Shown: positions 18,721-26,207 of the stretch, one piece after another
Position numbering within the stretch: the first letter of the stretch is position 1
How the letters are laid out: each line of letters begins with the position of its first letter
Assembly (NCBI GenBank): GCA_019694395.1
Contig: JAIBCC010000033.1
Location: 1 to 62,064, forward strand
DNA: 62,064 nt
Direction of reading: 5' to 3'
Source: Pyrinomonadaceae bacterium
GTDB taxonomy: Bacteria > Acidobacteriota > Blastocatellia > Pyrinomonadales > Pyrinomonadaceae
Program-made: the position numbers and the translations under genes
The notes under the pieces: model-generated
Seen by the model: the letters and a program-made list of their open reading frames with translations, nothing else
Database searches by the model: none
Told to the model about the DNA's origin: nothing

Positions 18721-19128
18721 ATGAAAATATCAATAAAAAAAATCTGCTTAACTGTTTTTGCCTTTACTGTTTTATTTTTTGCTATCGGCAGCGCGCAGGC
18801 TCAAACCGATTCTGTTAAGAAAATTCGTCTGAAAAGTCCGGCGACAGTGAAAGGGGAAATCGGCGGCGAATCACATGCCAGTTATGTTATTCGGGTTCGC
18901 AAAGGTCAAACTTTGAAAGTGCAAATTGACTGGAAAGAAAAAGGCGATTACACGGCACATTTTGTTGTCAGTCGTTCGGACAATTTTTTTGACGGCGATG
19001 TGATTCGCGGAATTTCAACCTACAACGAGAAAAATTGGTATAGCAAAATCAAAAAAACGGGCGATTATTACATTTATGTGACTGCTCATCCCATTGCAAA
19101 TTACACACTGAAAGTTTCGGTTAAATAA
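18721..19128 (+). CDS. Small secreted beta-sandwich protein (PPC-like)
   Basis: A 135-residue exported protein; residues 1-28 are a signal peptide (GSAQAQ). The mature 105 residues look like one bacterial pre-peptidase C-terminal (PPC)-like beta-sandwich: an RVRKGQTLKVQID strand followed by a KKTGDYYIYVTA strand near the end, the pattern of PPC domains. Alone it is probably a binding or secretion-assisting module. It is the first gene of an apparent operon with the FGE-fold and M60 genes (gaps of 19 and 27 bases). Confidence 0.65.
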   Translation: MKISIKKICLTVFAFTVLFFAIGSAQAQTDSVKKIRLKSPATVKGEIGGESHASYVIRVRKGQTLKVQIDWKEKGDYTAHFVVSRSDNFFDGDVIRGISTYNEKNWYSKIKKTGDYYIYVTAHPIANYTLKVSVK

Positions 19129-19147
19129 TTTTTGGGAATCAAACAAT

Positions 19148-20002
19148 ATGAATCAAATAAAACTTTTTCGTTTAAATCTAATCGCCGCCTTCAAATTCAC
19201 CCTGTTGATGGTGATTTTTGCCGTTGCTGTTGCCGGACAAAACACAGATGAGATGGAGGTTGAGACATTGGAGCTGGCACAAGGCGTGGAGATGAACTTT
19301 GTCACTATCCCGGCAGGCGAGTTTGAGATGGGTTCTAACAATGAAGCCCCTGCTGTTGGACCTGCTCACCATGTAACGATCAGCCGGGACTTTGGGATTG
19401 GACAAACCGAAGTCACACAGGCACAGTGGCAGGCGGTGATGGGGAATGATTCAAGAGAGTGGCTGCGGGCACCATTTCAATTCAAAAATTGTCCGCAGTG
19501 TCCGGTTGACTGGGTTTCGTGGAACGATGCACAGGAGTTTCTCAAAAAGCTGAACGAGTTAAATGATGGTTACAAATATCGTTTGCCGACCGAAGCGGAA
19601 TGGGAGTATGCGTGCCGTGCGGGGAGTGAGACGAAATGGAGTTTTGGGGATGATGAGAGTCAGTTGGGAGATTATGCCTGGTTTGACAAAAATACAAAAA
19701 GTATTCAGCCCGTAGGTCAGAAGAATCCGAATGATTTTGGATTATATGATATGTATGGAAACGTCTGGGAATTGGTTCAGGACTATTGGGGGCGGTATCC
19801 AAGCGGGAGCGTTACAGACCCAACCGGTCCTAGTTCCGGCTCGGATAAGTGGGATCATATCTCGAATGGAGTTATCCGTGGCGGGGGGTTTTATGGACAA
19901 AATGGGCGAACCGAATTGATTTCCTCCGTAACTCGAAGTTCGATATCGCGGGGAGCACGCCCGTCCGGTAACGATCTAGGCTTTCGGGTTGTCAGGCAAT
20001 AA
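19148..20002 (+). CDS. Secreted FGE/SUMF1-fold protein, probably non-catalytic
   Basis: A 284-residue exported protein with a signal peptide of about 30 residues. The FGE-sulfatase (SUMF1) domain spans about 55-284: FVTIPAGEFEMGS, QTEVTQAQWQAVMG, PVDWVSWNDAQEF, RLPTEAEWEYACRAG, GLYDMYGNVWELV and the closing IRGGGFYG ... GFRVVRQ. In true formylglycine-generating enzymes the segment after RGGSW carries an active-site Cys; here the stretch reads SSVTRSS without cysteine. Copper-dependent oxidation is therefore unlikely and the domain is probably a binding scaffold. Its position between a PPC-like gene and an M60 peptidase gene suggests an accessory of the secreted protease. Confidence 0.85.
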   Translation: MNQIKLFRLNLIAAFKFTLLMVIFAVAVAGQNTDEMEVETLELAQGVEMNFVTIPAGEFEMGSNNEAPAVGPAHHVTISRDFGIGQTEVTQAQWQAVMGNDSREWLRAPFQFKNCPQCPVDWVSWNDAQEFLKKLNELNDGYKYRLPTEAEWEYACRAGSETKWSFGDDESQLGDYAWFDKNTKSIQPVGQKNPNDFGLYDMYGNVWELVQDYWGRYPSGSVTDPTGPSSGSDKWDHISNGVIRGGGFYGQNGRTELISSVTRSSISRGARPSGNDLGFRVVRQ

Positions 20003-20029
20003 TTTATTAGAAATTTTGGGGGAATCACT

Positions 20030-21355
20030 ATGAAAAAAATATTTGCATTATTCTTTATTTGTCTGTTTTGTCTGGCAATCAACGCCCAAACATACGATAA
20101 CCACCAAAAAGAGTATCTTTTGTCTTCTCTGACCGAAGCTAGAACCGAAGCTAAACGCACTCATCGAATGATCTTGTGTGATTATCAACCGACCGGACTT
20201 TACGTCCGCCGAGGCGAAAGAATCACTTTTGAGGTAGATGAATTTGACCCTGCTTACCGGCTTTCGTCAATGATCGGATTCAAACCGATGTGGGGAAACC
20301 ACAATAAAACTCAGGAAGATAATCTGGTTGAGGGAACAAATACTGTGACGGCTACTCAGGACGGGATTCTGTCTTTTATTTTTGTCAAAAAAGAAGGTTA
20401 CGATGTTGAACCAGTATCGGTAGAGGTCAAGGTGAAAGGCGGTAAAGCGTTTCCTTTGTATCAAATAGGTCAAACTGAAGATGCAGACTGGGAAAAAGAT
20501 CTGGAAACAATGACCGATGCTCCTTTTGTCCAAATGGTTTCGGATAAAGCACTGATTACGCTTCCTTACCAAGACTATATGAATTCACCGATTGAAGACG
20601 TTGAAGCCTCTTTTGAGACCATTCATAAAGTTATTGATTGGGAAGATGAATTGGCGGGATTTGACGGCAGTTCGCCCGAAAATGTTGTCACCAATAATCG
20701 AATCAACTATTTAATAGATATTTATGCCACGCCCGAAGATGCAAAGAAATTTTATATGTATGCCTCAAGCTATTTTATCGGGATGAAGAAGATAAATTTT
20801 ACCGAGTTGACGCATAAATTAGACAAAGAATGGGGAATCTGGCACGAAACGGGACACACGCATCAGCAACGCTCGTGGACATTTGGAGCTATTACCGAAA
20901 TAAGCACCAATATTTTTTCGCTCTATGTGCAGGAAAAGTTCGGTCAGCCCTCGCGCCTGAACACGATGCTGAGTGGCGATAAAGCAAAACCTTTCGATAG
21001 TGCAAGAAATTATCTGGAAAACCCCGACAAAAATTATCTCGTCATCAACAAAGATGACTACAGCGAATTCTTTTCCAAACTCGTGATGTTTCATCAGTTA
21101 AAAGCAGTTTACGGCTGGAATGTTTTCAAAAAACTGAATCAGTATTTCAGAAAACAACCTTATGTTTACGATCCAAAAGAGACAGATCAGGACAAGGCAA
21201 ATAAGTTCGTTTATGCAATGTGCGCGATAACCAAGAATAATTTAGTGCCGTTTTTCCAAGAATGGGGATTGGTAATTGATGCAAATACCGAGCAAAAGAT
21301 CGAACAACTAAATTTGCCATCGTCAAAAGTTGATCCAACAACGATTTTTCGGTAG
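20030..21355 (+). CDS. Secreted M60-family (enhancin-like) zinc metallopeptidase, copy 1
   Basis: A 441-residue exported protease with signal peptide 1-19 (INAQ). An N-terminal beta domain (about 40-145) matches the M60-like accessory domain. The catalytic domain has the gluzincin motif HETGH at residues 272-276 and the third ligand Glu in AITEIS, about 16 residues after the second His. The M60 family is known for degrading mucin-type glycoproteins (enhancin, SslE, BT4244). It is the last gene of its unit and is followed by the hairpin at 21394-21427. It is highly similar to copy 2 at 23510-24838, so the two arose by duplication. Confidence 0.9.
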   Translation: MKKIFALFFICLFCLAINAQTYDNHQKEYLLSSLTEARTEAKRTHRMILCDYQPTGLYVRRGERITFEVDEFDPAYRLSSMIGFKPMWGNHNKTQEDNLVEGTNTVTATQDGILSFIFVKKEGYDVEPVSVEVKVKGGKAFPLYQIGQTEDADWEKDLETMTDAPFVQMVSDKALITLPYQDYMNSPIEDVEASFETIHKVIDWEDELAGFDGSSPENVVTNNRINYLIDIYATPEDAKKFYMYASSYFIGMKKINFTELTHKLDKEWGIWHETGHTHQQRSWTFGAITEISTNIFSLYVQEKFGQPSRLNTMLSGDKAKPFDSARNYLENPDKNYLVINKDDYSEFFSKLVMFHQLKAVYGWNVFKKLNQYFRKQPYVYDPKETDQDKANKFVYAMCAITKNNLVPFFQEWGLVIDANTEQKIEQLNLPSSKVDPTTIFR

Positions 21356-21393
21356 ATAACCGGTTGGCTAGGTTGATTTTGTGCCGTATCTAG

Positions 21394-21427
21394 AGACGTG
21401 AAAGGAACTTTCCTTCGCGTCTTTTTT
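21394..21427 (+). terminator. Terminator after M60 copy 1
   Basis: The stem AGACGTGAAAGGA / TCCTTCGCGTCT is followed by TTTTTT. It closely resembles the fumC terminator, and it is likewise followed at once by an ECF-like promoter element. Confidence 0.85.
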
Positions 21428-21444
21428 ATCTGAATGGTCGTTAA

Positions 21445-21474
21445 TGACCTCATTTCCTCTGATTTCTCGTTTAT
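21445..21474 (+). promoter_or_regulatory. ECF-sigma-like promoter element (copy B)
   Basis: TGACC-N18-CGTTTAT, 40 bases upstream of the ATG at 21515. Confidence 0.65.
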
Positions 21475-21514
21475 GTGATTGAAGGCTGATTATTCCGCCA
21501 AATAAGGAGAAATT

Positions 21515-22324
21515 ATGATGATTTATAAAAAAAATAATTGGACTAAATTAGGATTGATTTTATCGCTGATGTTTTCAGTTTTCAGCCTTGCTGCAATGTC
21601 ACAGGACAAACCGAACAAACAGGCGGATTCTGAAGCAGAAACGACAGACCCTTCCACCAAACCCCTACTTGTAGAACAAGTGATTGTTCTGACTTTTCCT
21701 AGACATCCGTCTGTGGGAATTGATTATTTATTGTCAACGCTTCCGGGAACTAAAGAGACTGAAGCGGCTAAGGCAGAGGATAGAAAAAACAGAATCGAAG
21801 GATTTGATGCCGCTCTGAAAGCAAATAAAAAATTAAATACCGCCCAAAAAGCCTTTGTTCAAGCCAATTATGACAAATTGATTAAAATGACGGACAAGAT
21901 TACCACTGATTCGAAGACAAAGAATCTCCCGACCTGGGATTGGATTCGGGAGGGCTTAGAAAAAAGCTATTCGGCAGCATTTACGCTGACCGAACTTAGA
22001 GAATTGTCCAACTTTTTTTATGCATGGGAGGGACAACAGGTATTGCAATATCTTCAGCAGATACGGAGGGCGGAACTCATCATCAGTAATGGCGGAAAAT
22101 TGAAATATACCGAAGCTGAGAAGTCGCAATACGACAAATTTGTTGCTACTCCAATCGGGAAAAGATTTATGACAGCATACTTAGATGAAGCCATCGCCTA
22201 CGAACAAAGTAAAGAAAATGATGTCAAATCTAAAACCCCTAATGCCGATGGAATGGCGATCTACGAACCGGCGAATCTGAATAAACTTTTTAACAAGTTT
22301 GTGGCGGAAAATTACAAAAAATGA
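21515..22324 (+). CDS. Secreted DUF2059-like helical protein
   Basis: A 269-residue exported protein. A signal peptide of about 30 residues (AAMSQ) is followed by a low-complexity acidic linker. The remaining part is mostly helical. FTLTELRELSNFFYAWEGQQ near residues 155-175 resembles the hallmark of DUF2059 proteins (tEELkelxxFYxSpxGqk), as does the general length, so I place it there tentatively. The function of DUF2059 is not established. AAGGAG at 21504-21509 fixes the start, and its own ECF-like promoter lies upstream. It is expressed next to the FISUMP unit. Confidence 0.6.
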   Translation: MMIYKKNNWTKLGLILSLMFSVFSLAAMSQDKPNKQADSEAETTDPSTKPLLVEQVIVLTFPRHPSVGIDYLLSTLPGTKETEAAKAEDRKNRIEGFDAALKANKKLNTAQKAFVQANYDKLIKMTDKITTDSKTKNLPTWDWIREGLEKSYSAAFTLTELRELSNFFYAWEGQQVLQYLQQIRRAELIISNGGKLKYTEAEKSQYDKFVATPIGKRFMTAYLDEAIAYEQSKENDVKSKTPNADGMAIYEPANLNKLFNKFVAENYKK

Positions 22325-22363
22325 TTTCGAGGAGAAAACAAAAATAGGGAGAAAAGTTTTCAC

Positions 22364-22393
22364 TGACCCGATTTTTAGAATATTCCCGTTTAG
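22364..22393 (+). promoter_or_regulatory. ECF-sigma-like promoter element (copy E)
   Basis: TGACC-N18-CGTTTAG, 45 bases upstream of the ATG at 22439. It probably drives FISUMP, M60 copy 2, the lipoprotein and the cytolysin-domain gene. Confidence 0.6.
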
Positions 22394-22438
22394 TAAATTG
22401 GAAGGGCTGAGAATTAAAGAAGCTGAGGGAGCAACGAT

Positions 22439-23392
22439 ATGAATCAAAAAATCAATAGAAAATTTAATCGCATAAATCTGATCGCTGCATTATTTTTGTG
22501 TTCAATATTCAGTTTCAGCATAATCGCACAGGATAACCCACTGACTGAGCCGCAGCTTGCGAATTTGATGACAGGGCTGAAAGGCGCATTGCAGGAAAAC
22601 TTGCAAATTATTGAAAATAAAGGCGGAGCACAATATACCGCGATTACCAAAAAGTGGGGCGCACGTCTGGATTTGGAGGGAAAATCAAAAAGTGAGGTCA
22701 TTGATTTGCTGTATCAGGATGTAAAGTCCGTAGTCACGAATTCGGAAATGCGGTATCAAATCTATCAAGTTTTTTCGTTCTACAGACACATGCCCGACAG
22801 CCAATTTTCCGCCAAACCCGATGCTCCGGCTAAGACAAGTTTTACCGATCCGCGCGATGGTGAAGTTTACGGGGTAAAAAAACTGGGAAATTTGACGTGG
22901 ATGAAGGAAAATCTTCGTTTTAATGTGCCGAATGCTTCGTGGTGTTTCGATAATGATGACGAAAATTGCGCCGAATTGGGGCGGCTCTACACCTTTCAAT
23001 CTGCGCTGAAAGCGTGTCCATATGGTTGGCGGTTGCCGAGCGATAACGACTGGCTGGATTTGGAAAAAGCGTTGGGGCTGTCGCAGGAACAGTGGATGAT
23101 TGATGATTACAACGCTGTCAGAGGCGGCAACGTCGGTCAAAAGTTAAAGTCAGGCGGCAGCTCAGGTTTGGAGTTTAAGATTTCCGGCTTTGCTTTTAAC
23201 AATAACGGAATAATGGAGTTTGACGGGATCGAAGGTGACCGCCCGCGCTCGTATTTTTGGACTTCGAGCAGCAAAAATGTTAATGGACAAACATACGCTC
23301 TGCGCCGCCGGATCGAAGCGAATAACGGTAATATCTTTCGTTTTGGTAATCCGTCAGCAGGTTACGCCGTTGCGGTGCGGTGTGTGCAATAA
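22439..23392 (+). CDS. Secreted FISUMP-domain protein
   Basis: A 317-residue exported protein. A signal peptide (about 1-30) is followed by a helical N-terminal domain (about 33-115) also present in the 25514-26200 product (shared pattern KWxAR-x-x-L-x-GK, then DVxSVxT). The C-terminal domain (about 133-317) is a Fibrobacter succinogenes major paralogous (FISUMP) domain, recognised by DGEVYGVKKLGNLTWMKENL, CPYGWRLPSDNDW, the WTSSS strand and the final AVAVRCV. FISUMP is distantly related to the FGE/C-type-lectin fold and is usually found on exported binding proteins. Fusion to a shared leader domain suggests interchangeable C-terminal modules. Confidence 0.82.
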   Translation: MNQKINRKFNRINLIAALFLCSIFSFSIIAQDNPLTEPQLANLMTGLKGALQENLQIIENKGGAQYTAITKKWGARLDLEGKSKSEVIDLLYQDVKSVVTNSEMRYQIYQVFSFYRHMPDSQFSAKPDAPAKTSFTDPRDGEVYGVKKLGNLTWMKENLRFNVPNASWCFDNDDENCAELGRLYTFQSALKACPYGWRLPSDNDWLDLEKALGLSQEQWMIDDYNAVRGGNVGQKLKSGGSSGLEFKISGFAFNNNGIMEFDGIEGDRPRSYFWTSSSKNVNGQTYALRRRIEANNGNIFRFGNPSAGYAVAVRCVQ

Positions 23393-23399
23393 AGAAATT

Positions 23400-23495
23400 A
23401 TCCACGAAGTGACGCGAAGTTCTCACGAAGAAAGGAATAAATTCAGATGGAAGTTAATGAAAAAACTTCGTGTTGTCTTCGTGAAACTTCGCAGA
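23400..23495. repeat. Palindrome, CACGAAG type, inside an operon
   Basis: The left arm (CCACGAAGTGACGCGAAG core, 23402-23431) and right arm (CTTCGTGTTGTCTTCGTG core, 23466-23495) form an imperfect inverted repeat. It fills the gap between the FISUMP gene and M60 copy 2. Confidence 0.7.
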
Positions 23496-23509
23496 CAGAT
23501 AGTTCAAAA

Positions 23510-24838
23510 ATGAAAACAATAACATTTACATCTTTCTTGATTTTCCTGTTTTGTTCGGTGATAAACGCCCAAACTTTTGATAACTACAAAAAAGAGTATG
23601 TCTTGAAATCAATAACTGACGGGCAGGTCGAAGCCAGCCGAACTCACCGGATGATCTTGTGTGATTATCAGCCTTCGGGGCTTTATGTGCGAAAAGGCGA
23701 AAAAATTACACTCAATGTTAGTAATCTGAATTCGGCTTACAATTTGTCTTCAATGATCGGATTTAAACCGATGTGGGGCGACCGAAATAAAACTCAGGAA
23801 AATAATTTACGCAACGGCGCAAATACTGTCACCGCGATTCAGGACGGCATTCTGTCATTCATTTTCGTCAAACGCGAGGGTTATGATACCAATCCAGCCT
23901 TGGTCAATGTCAATGTTGTCGGCGGTAAAGCCTTTCCTTTGTATAAATTAAATCGTTCAAATCCGGCTAACTGGCAAAACGATTTGAAAACGATGACCGA
24001 TGCGCCGTTTGTCCAATTAATTTCCGACAAAGTGCTGATTACCATTCCTTACCGGGATTATTTGAAAAATCCTATTCCGGACATTCCAAAATCTTTCCAA
24101 ACTATTCATCAGGTGATTGACTGGGAAGACGAACTTGCCGGATTTGATAACAGCACTCCTGAAAATATGCGGACTAATAATCGAATCCATTATCTGATTG
24201 ACCTTTATTCAACACCCAAAGAAGCCGAGTCGTATTATATGTATGCCTCAAATTATATGATCGGAATGAAAAGGGATAATTACACCGATTTGACTGAAAA
24301 ATTGGACGAAGAATGGGGAATCTGGCACGAAACCGGACATACTCATCAACAGGATTCGTGGACGTGGGGCTCAATTAGCGAAATCAGCGTCAATATGTTT
24401 TCGCTCTATGTGCAGGAAAAATTTGGTCAGCCTTCGCGTCTCAACACTATTGAAGGCGACGAAACCGAAACAACTTTTAACAAAGCCCGAAAATATGTGG
24501 CTAATCCGAATAAAAATTATCTCGAAGAAAACGAAGATGATTACAACGAACTTTTTTCAAAACTCGTGATGTTTCATCAATTAAAGAGCGTTTACGGTTG
24601 GGATTCTATCAAAAAACTGCATCAGTATTTCCGAAAGAATCAGTATGTTTACAATGAAGACGAAACGGATCAGGACAAAGTTAATAAGTTTGTTTATGCG
24701 ATGTGCTTGATTACGAAAAATAATTTAATGCCGTTTTTTAAGAAATGGGGATTAAATGTTGATTCAGCAACTGCCGGAAAAATCAATGCTCTCAGACTAC
24801 CATTACCGACGACTGATCCGGCAAAGATTTTTCGGTAA
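23510..24838 (+). CDS. Secreted M60-family zinc metallopeptidase, copy 2
   Basis: The ATG at 23510 is chosen because it opens directly into a signal peptide (residues 1-19, INAQ). The in-frame ATG at 23447 would add 21 residues encoded by the repeat palindrome. The product has 442 residues. It carries the same N-terminal accessory domain and the zinc motif HETGH at about 273-277, with the Glu ligand in SISEIS. Identity to copy 1 is high throughout, so both should share the glycoprotein-directed specificity of the family or have diverged slightly. The lipoprotein gene follows after 26 bases. Confidence 0.9.
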   Translation: MKTITFTSFLIFLFCSVINAQTFDNYKKEYVLKSITDGQVEASRTHRMILCDYQPSGLYVRKGEKITLNVSNLNSAYNLSSMIGFKPMWGDRNKTQENNLRNGANTVTAIQDGILSFIFVKREGYDTNPALVNVNVVGGKAFPLYKLNRSNPANWQNDLKTMTDAPFVQLISDKVLITIPYRDYLKNPIPDIPKSFQTIHQVIDWEDELAGFDNSTPENMRTNNRIHYLIDLYSTPKEAESYYMYASNYMIGMKRDNYTDLTEKLDEEWGIWHETGHTHQQDSWTWGSISEISVNMFSLYVQEKFGQPSRLNTIEGDETETTFNKARKYVANPNKNYLEENEDDYNELFSKLVMFHQLKSVYGWDSIKKLHQYFRKNQYVYNEDETDQDKVNKFVYAMCLITKNNLMPFFKKWGLNVDSATAGKINALRLPLPTTDPAKIFR

Positions 24839-24864
24839 GAAGAAAAAAAATAACAGGAGAAACT

Positions 24865-25482
24865 ATGAAAAATAATGCAGGATTCTACAAATCAAACAAA
24901 TTAAATATTCTGCTTGCCGCTTTTATACTGCTGGCAATCAATCTGGGATGCAATTTCAGTTGCGGCAAATTCGCTGAAACCAGCACCGAATCGGGAGGGG
25001 AAGCCGAATTAGTTCGCGAAGCTCATTCCATTGTTGAAAAAGCCAATCAAACCGTAAGCAAAGCAAATATTTTGCAAAATGAATTATTAAGCAAGGACAG
25101 TTTGAAAGGAGTCGAAGATTTTGAAAAGTATAACTCCGATAATAAGGCAAAATTTGATGAACTCATCAAATTACGCGAAGACGCTGCAAAAAGTATGGAA
25201 GACGCTGCCGCCAAATTTGGAAAAGTTTCGGAAATGAACACCAATGATAAATTCAAAGAATATAACAATAGCATCGCCCAAGGGTGCAAGAAAGCCGCCG
25301 AAATACAAAAAGCCGGCGCAACATTCGTCAAGTCATATTTAGCCGAAAAAGATGCTGAAAAACTTAGCACACTATTTGCAGATCACAGCAAAAAAGATGC
25401 TGAATTGACAAAGGAGTTGACGAGTCTTGAAGAAAAAACTGCAAAAATCAAGAATGATAATCCCGATGTTTTCAAAAAGTAA
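24865..25482 (+). CDS. Coiled-coil lipoprotein
   Basis: A 205-residue exported lipoprotein. A hydrophobic leader ends in a lipobox-like AINLGC with the lipidated Cys at 29. The mature protein is acidic and almost entirely helical (Lys/Glu/Ala-rich heptads from about 45 to 200), consistent with an elongated coiled coil. No family is recognised. It lies between M60 copy 2 and the cytolysin-domain gene with gaps of 26 and 31 bases, so it is probably coexpressed and may tether or space the secreted partners (inference). Confidence 0.7.
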   Translation: MKNNAGFYKSNKLNILLAAFILLAINLGCNFSCGKFAETSTESGGEAELVREAHSIVEKANQTVSKANILQNELLSKDSLKGVEDFEKYNSDNKAKFDELIKLREDAAKSMEDAAAKFGKVSEMNTNDKFKEYNNSIAQGCKKAAEIQKAGATFVKSYLAEKDAEKLSTLFADHSKKDAELTKELTSLEEKTAKIKNDNPDVFKK

Positions 25483-25513
25483 AAAACCAGTCTGAAAATC
25501 TCAATGGAGCAAG

Positions 25514-26200
25514 ATGATGAAAAAAAATAAAATGAATTGGACAATATTAATGATCGCATCTTTGCTGATGTGTATGGTGTTTAGTTTCGGTGCGTTGGCT
25601 CAAACTAAGGATGATCCGCCGCTTGATGAGGAAGAAGTTTCGACTTTGGTTGATGAACTCAAAGAAGGACTTCCCGAATATATTTCTGATGAAGATACGG
25701 TTAATAAAATTACCGAAAAATGGGATGCCCGCGAAAATCTGGCGGGGAAAACCAGATATGAAATTATCAAACTGTTCAAAGAAGATGTTGAATCGGTTTT
25801 GACAGATCAAAAACTCATCTTAAAGATCTGGCATAAATGGGTGGGAGTTGAAGAAGAGCCGGAAGTTGAAGCAAGACCAGAGCCGACTCGAAAACCGCAA
25901 TTTTGGATTAAATTTGTTCAAGCCGGAGCATATATCGCACATTTCGATATAACTTGGGATGAACCCGGAAGAGCTGGTCAAAGTTGGACACAACACGGAA
26001 AAACCGCAGGTTGGCAAGATGTAGCTTATCTACCCGGCGAGGCGACGAATATTCGTTTGAAAATGCAAAATGATACGGGTTTAGTCTGGCAGCCGCAGAG
26101 AGAAATTCTTAATAAAGTTTTGCAGCCGGATGATTTGAATAAATGTTACAAGGTTTTCGGCACAACGCTTGGGTCAAATTGGGATAATAATTGTCAGTAA
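25514..26200 (+). CDS. Secreted protein with a cytolysin domain-4-like C-terminus
   Basis: A 228-residue exported protein with a signal peptide of about 29 residues (ALAQ). Residues 35-110 form the helical domain shared with the FISUMP protein. Residues 131-225 closely follow the C-terminal beta-sandwich of thiol-activated (cholesterol-dependent) cytolysins: GAYIAHFDITWDE, a W after the first hairpin, YLPGEATNIRLKMQ, an undecapeptide-like NDTGLVWQPQR at 186-196 (classic ECTGLAWEWWR) and VFGTTLG. The pore-forming domains 1-3 are absent, so it should bind rather than lyse. The Cys and two of the membrane-inserting Trp residues of the undecapeptide are lost, so cholesterol binding is uncertain. 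It is last in its operon and converges on the kinase gene. Confidence 0.78.
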   Translation: MMKKNKMNWTILMIASLLMCMVFSFGALAQTKDDPPLDEEEVSTLVDELKEGLPEYISDEDTVNKITEKWDARENLAGKTRYEIIKLFKEDVESVLTDQKLILKIWHKWVGVEEEPEVEARPEPTRKPQFWIKFVQAGAYIAHFDITWDEPGRAGQSWTQHGKTAGWQDVAYLPGEATNIRLKMQNDTGLVWQPQREILNKVLQPDDLNKCYKVFGTTLGSNWDNNCQ

Positions 26201-26207
26201 ATTGTTG

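Noticed and set aside
19148..20002. Active formylglycine-generating enzyme for a sulfatase
   Set aside because: The catalytic Cys region is replaced by Ser/Thr/Arg residues and no sulfatase is nearby.
23447..23509. Upstream ATG start for M60 copy 2
   Set aside because: The extra 21 codons are made from the right arm of the repeat palindrome and would bury the signal peptide; the ATG at 23510 opens directly into it.
25514..26200. Complete pore-forming cytolysin
   Set aside because: Only a domain-4-like C-terminus is present; the N-terminal part is a short helical domain shared with the FISUMP protein, and no pore-forming segments exist.
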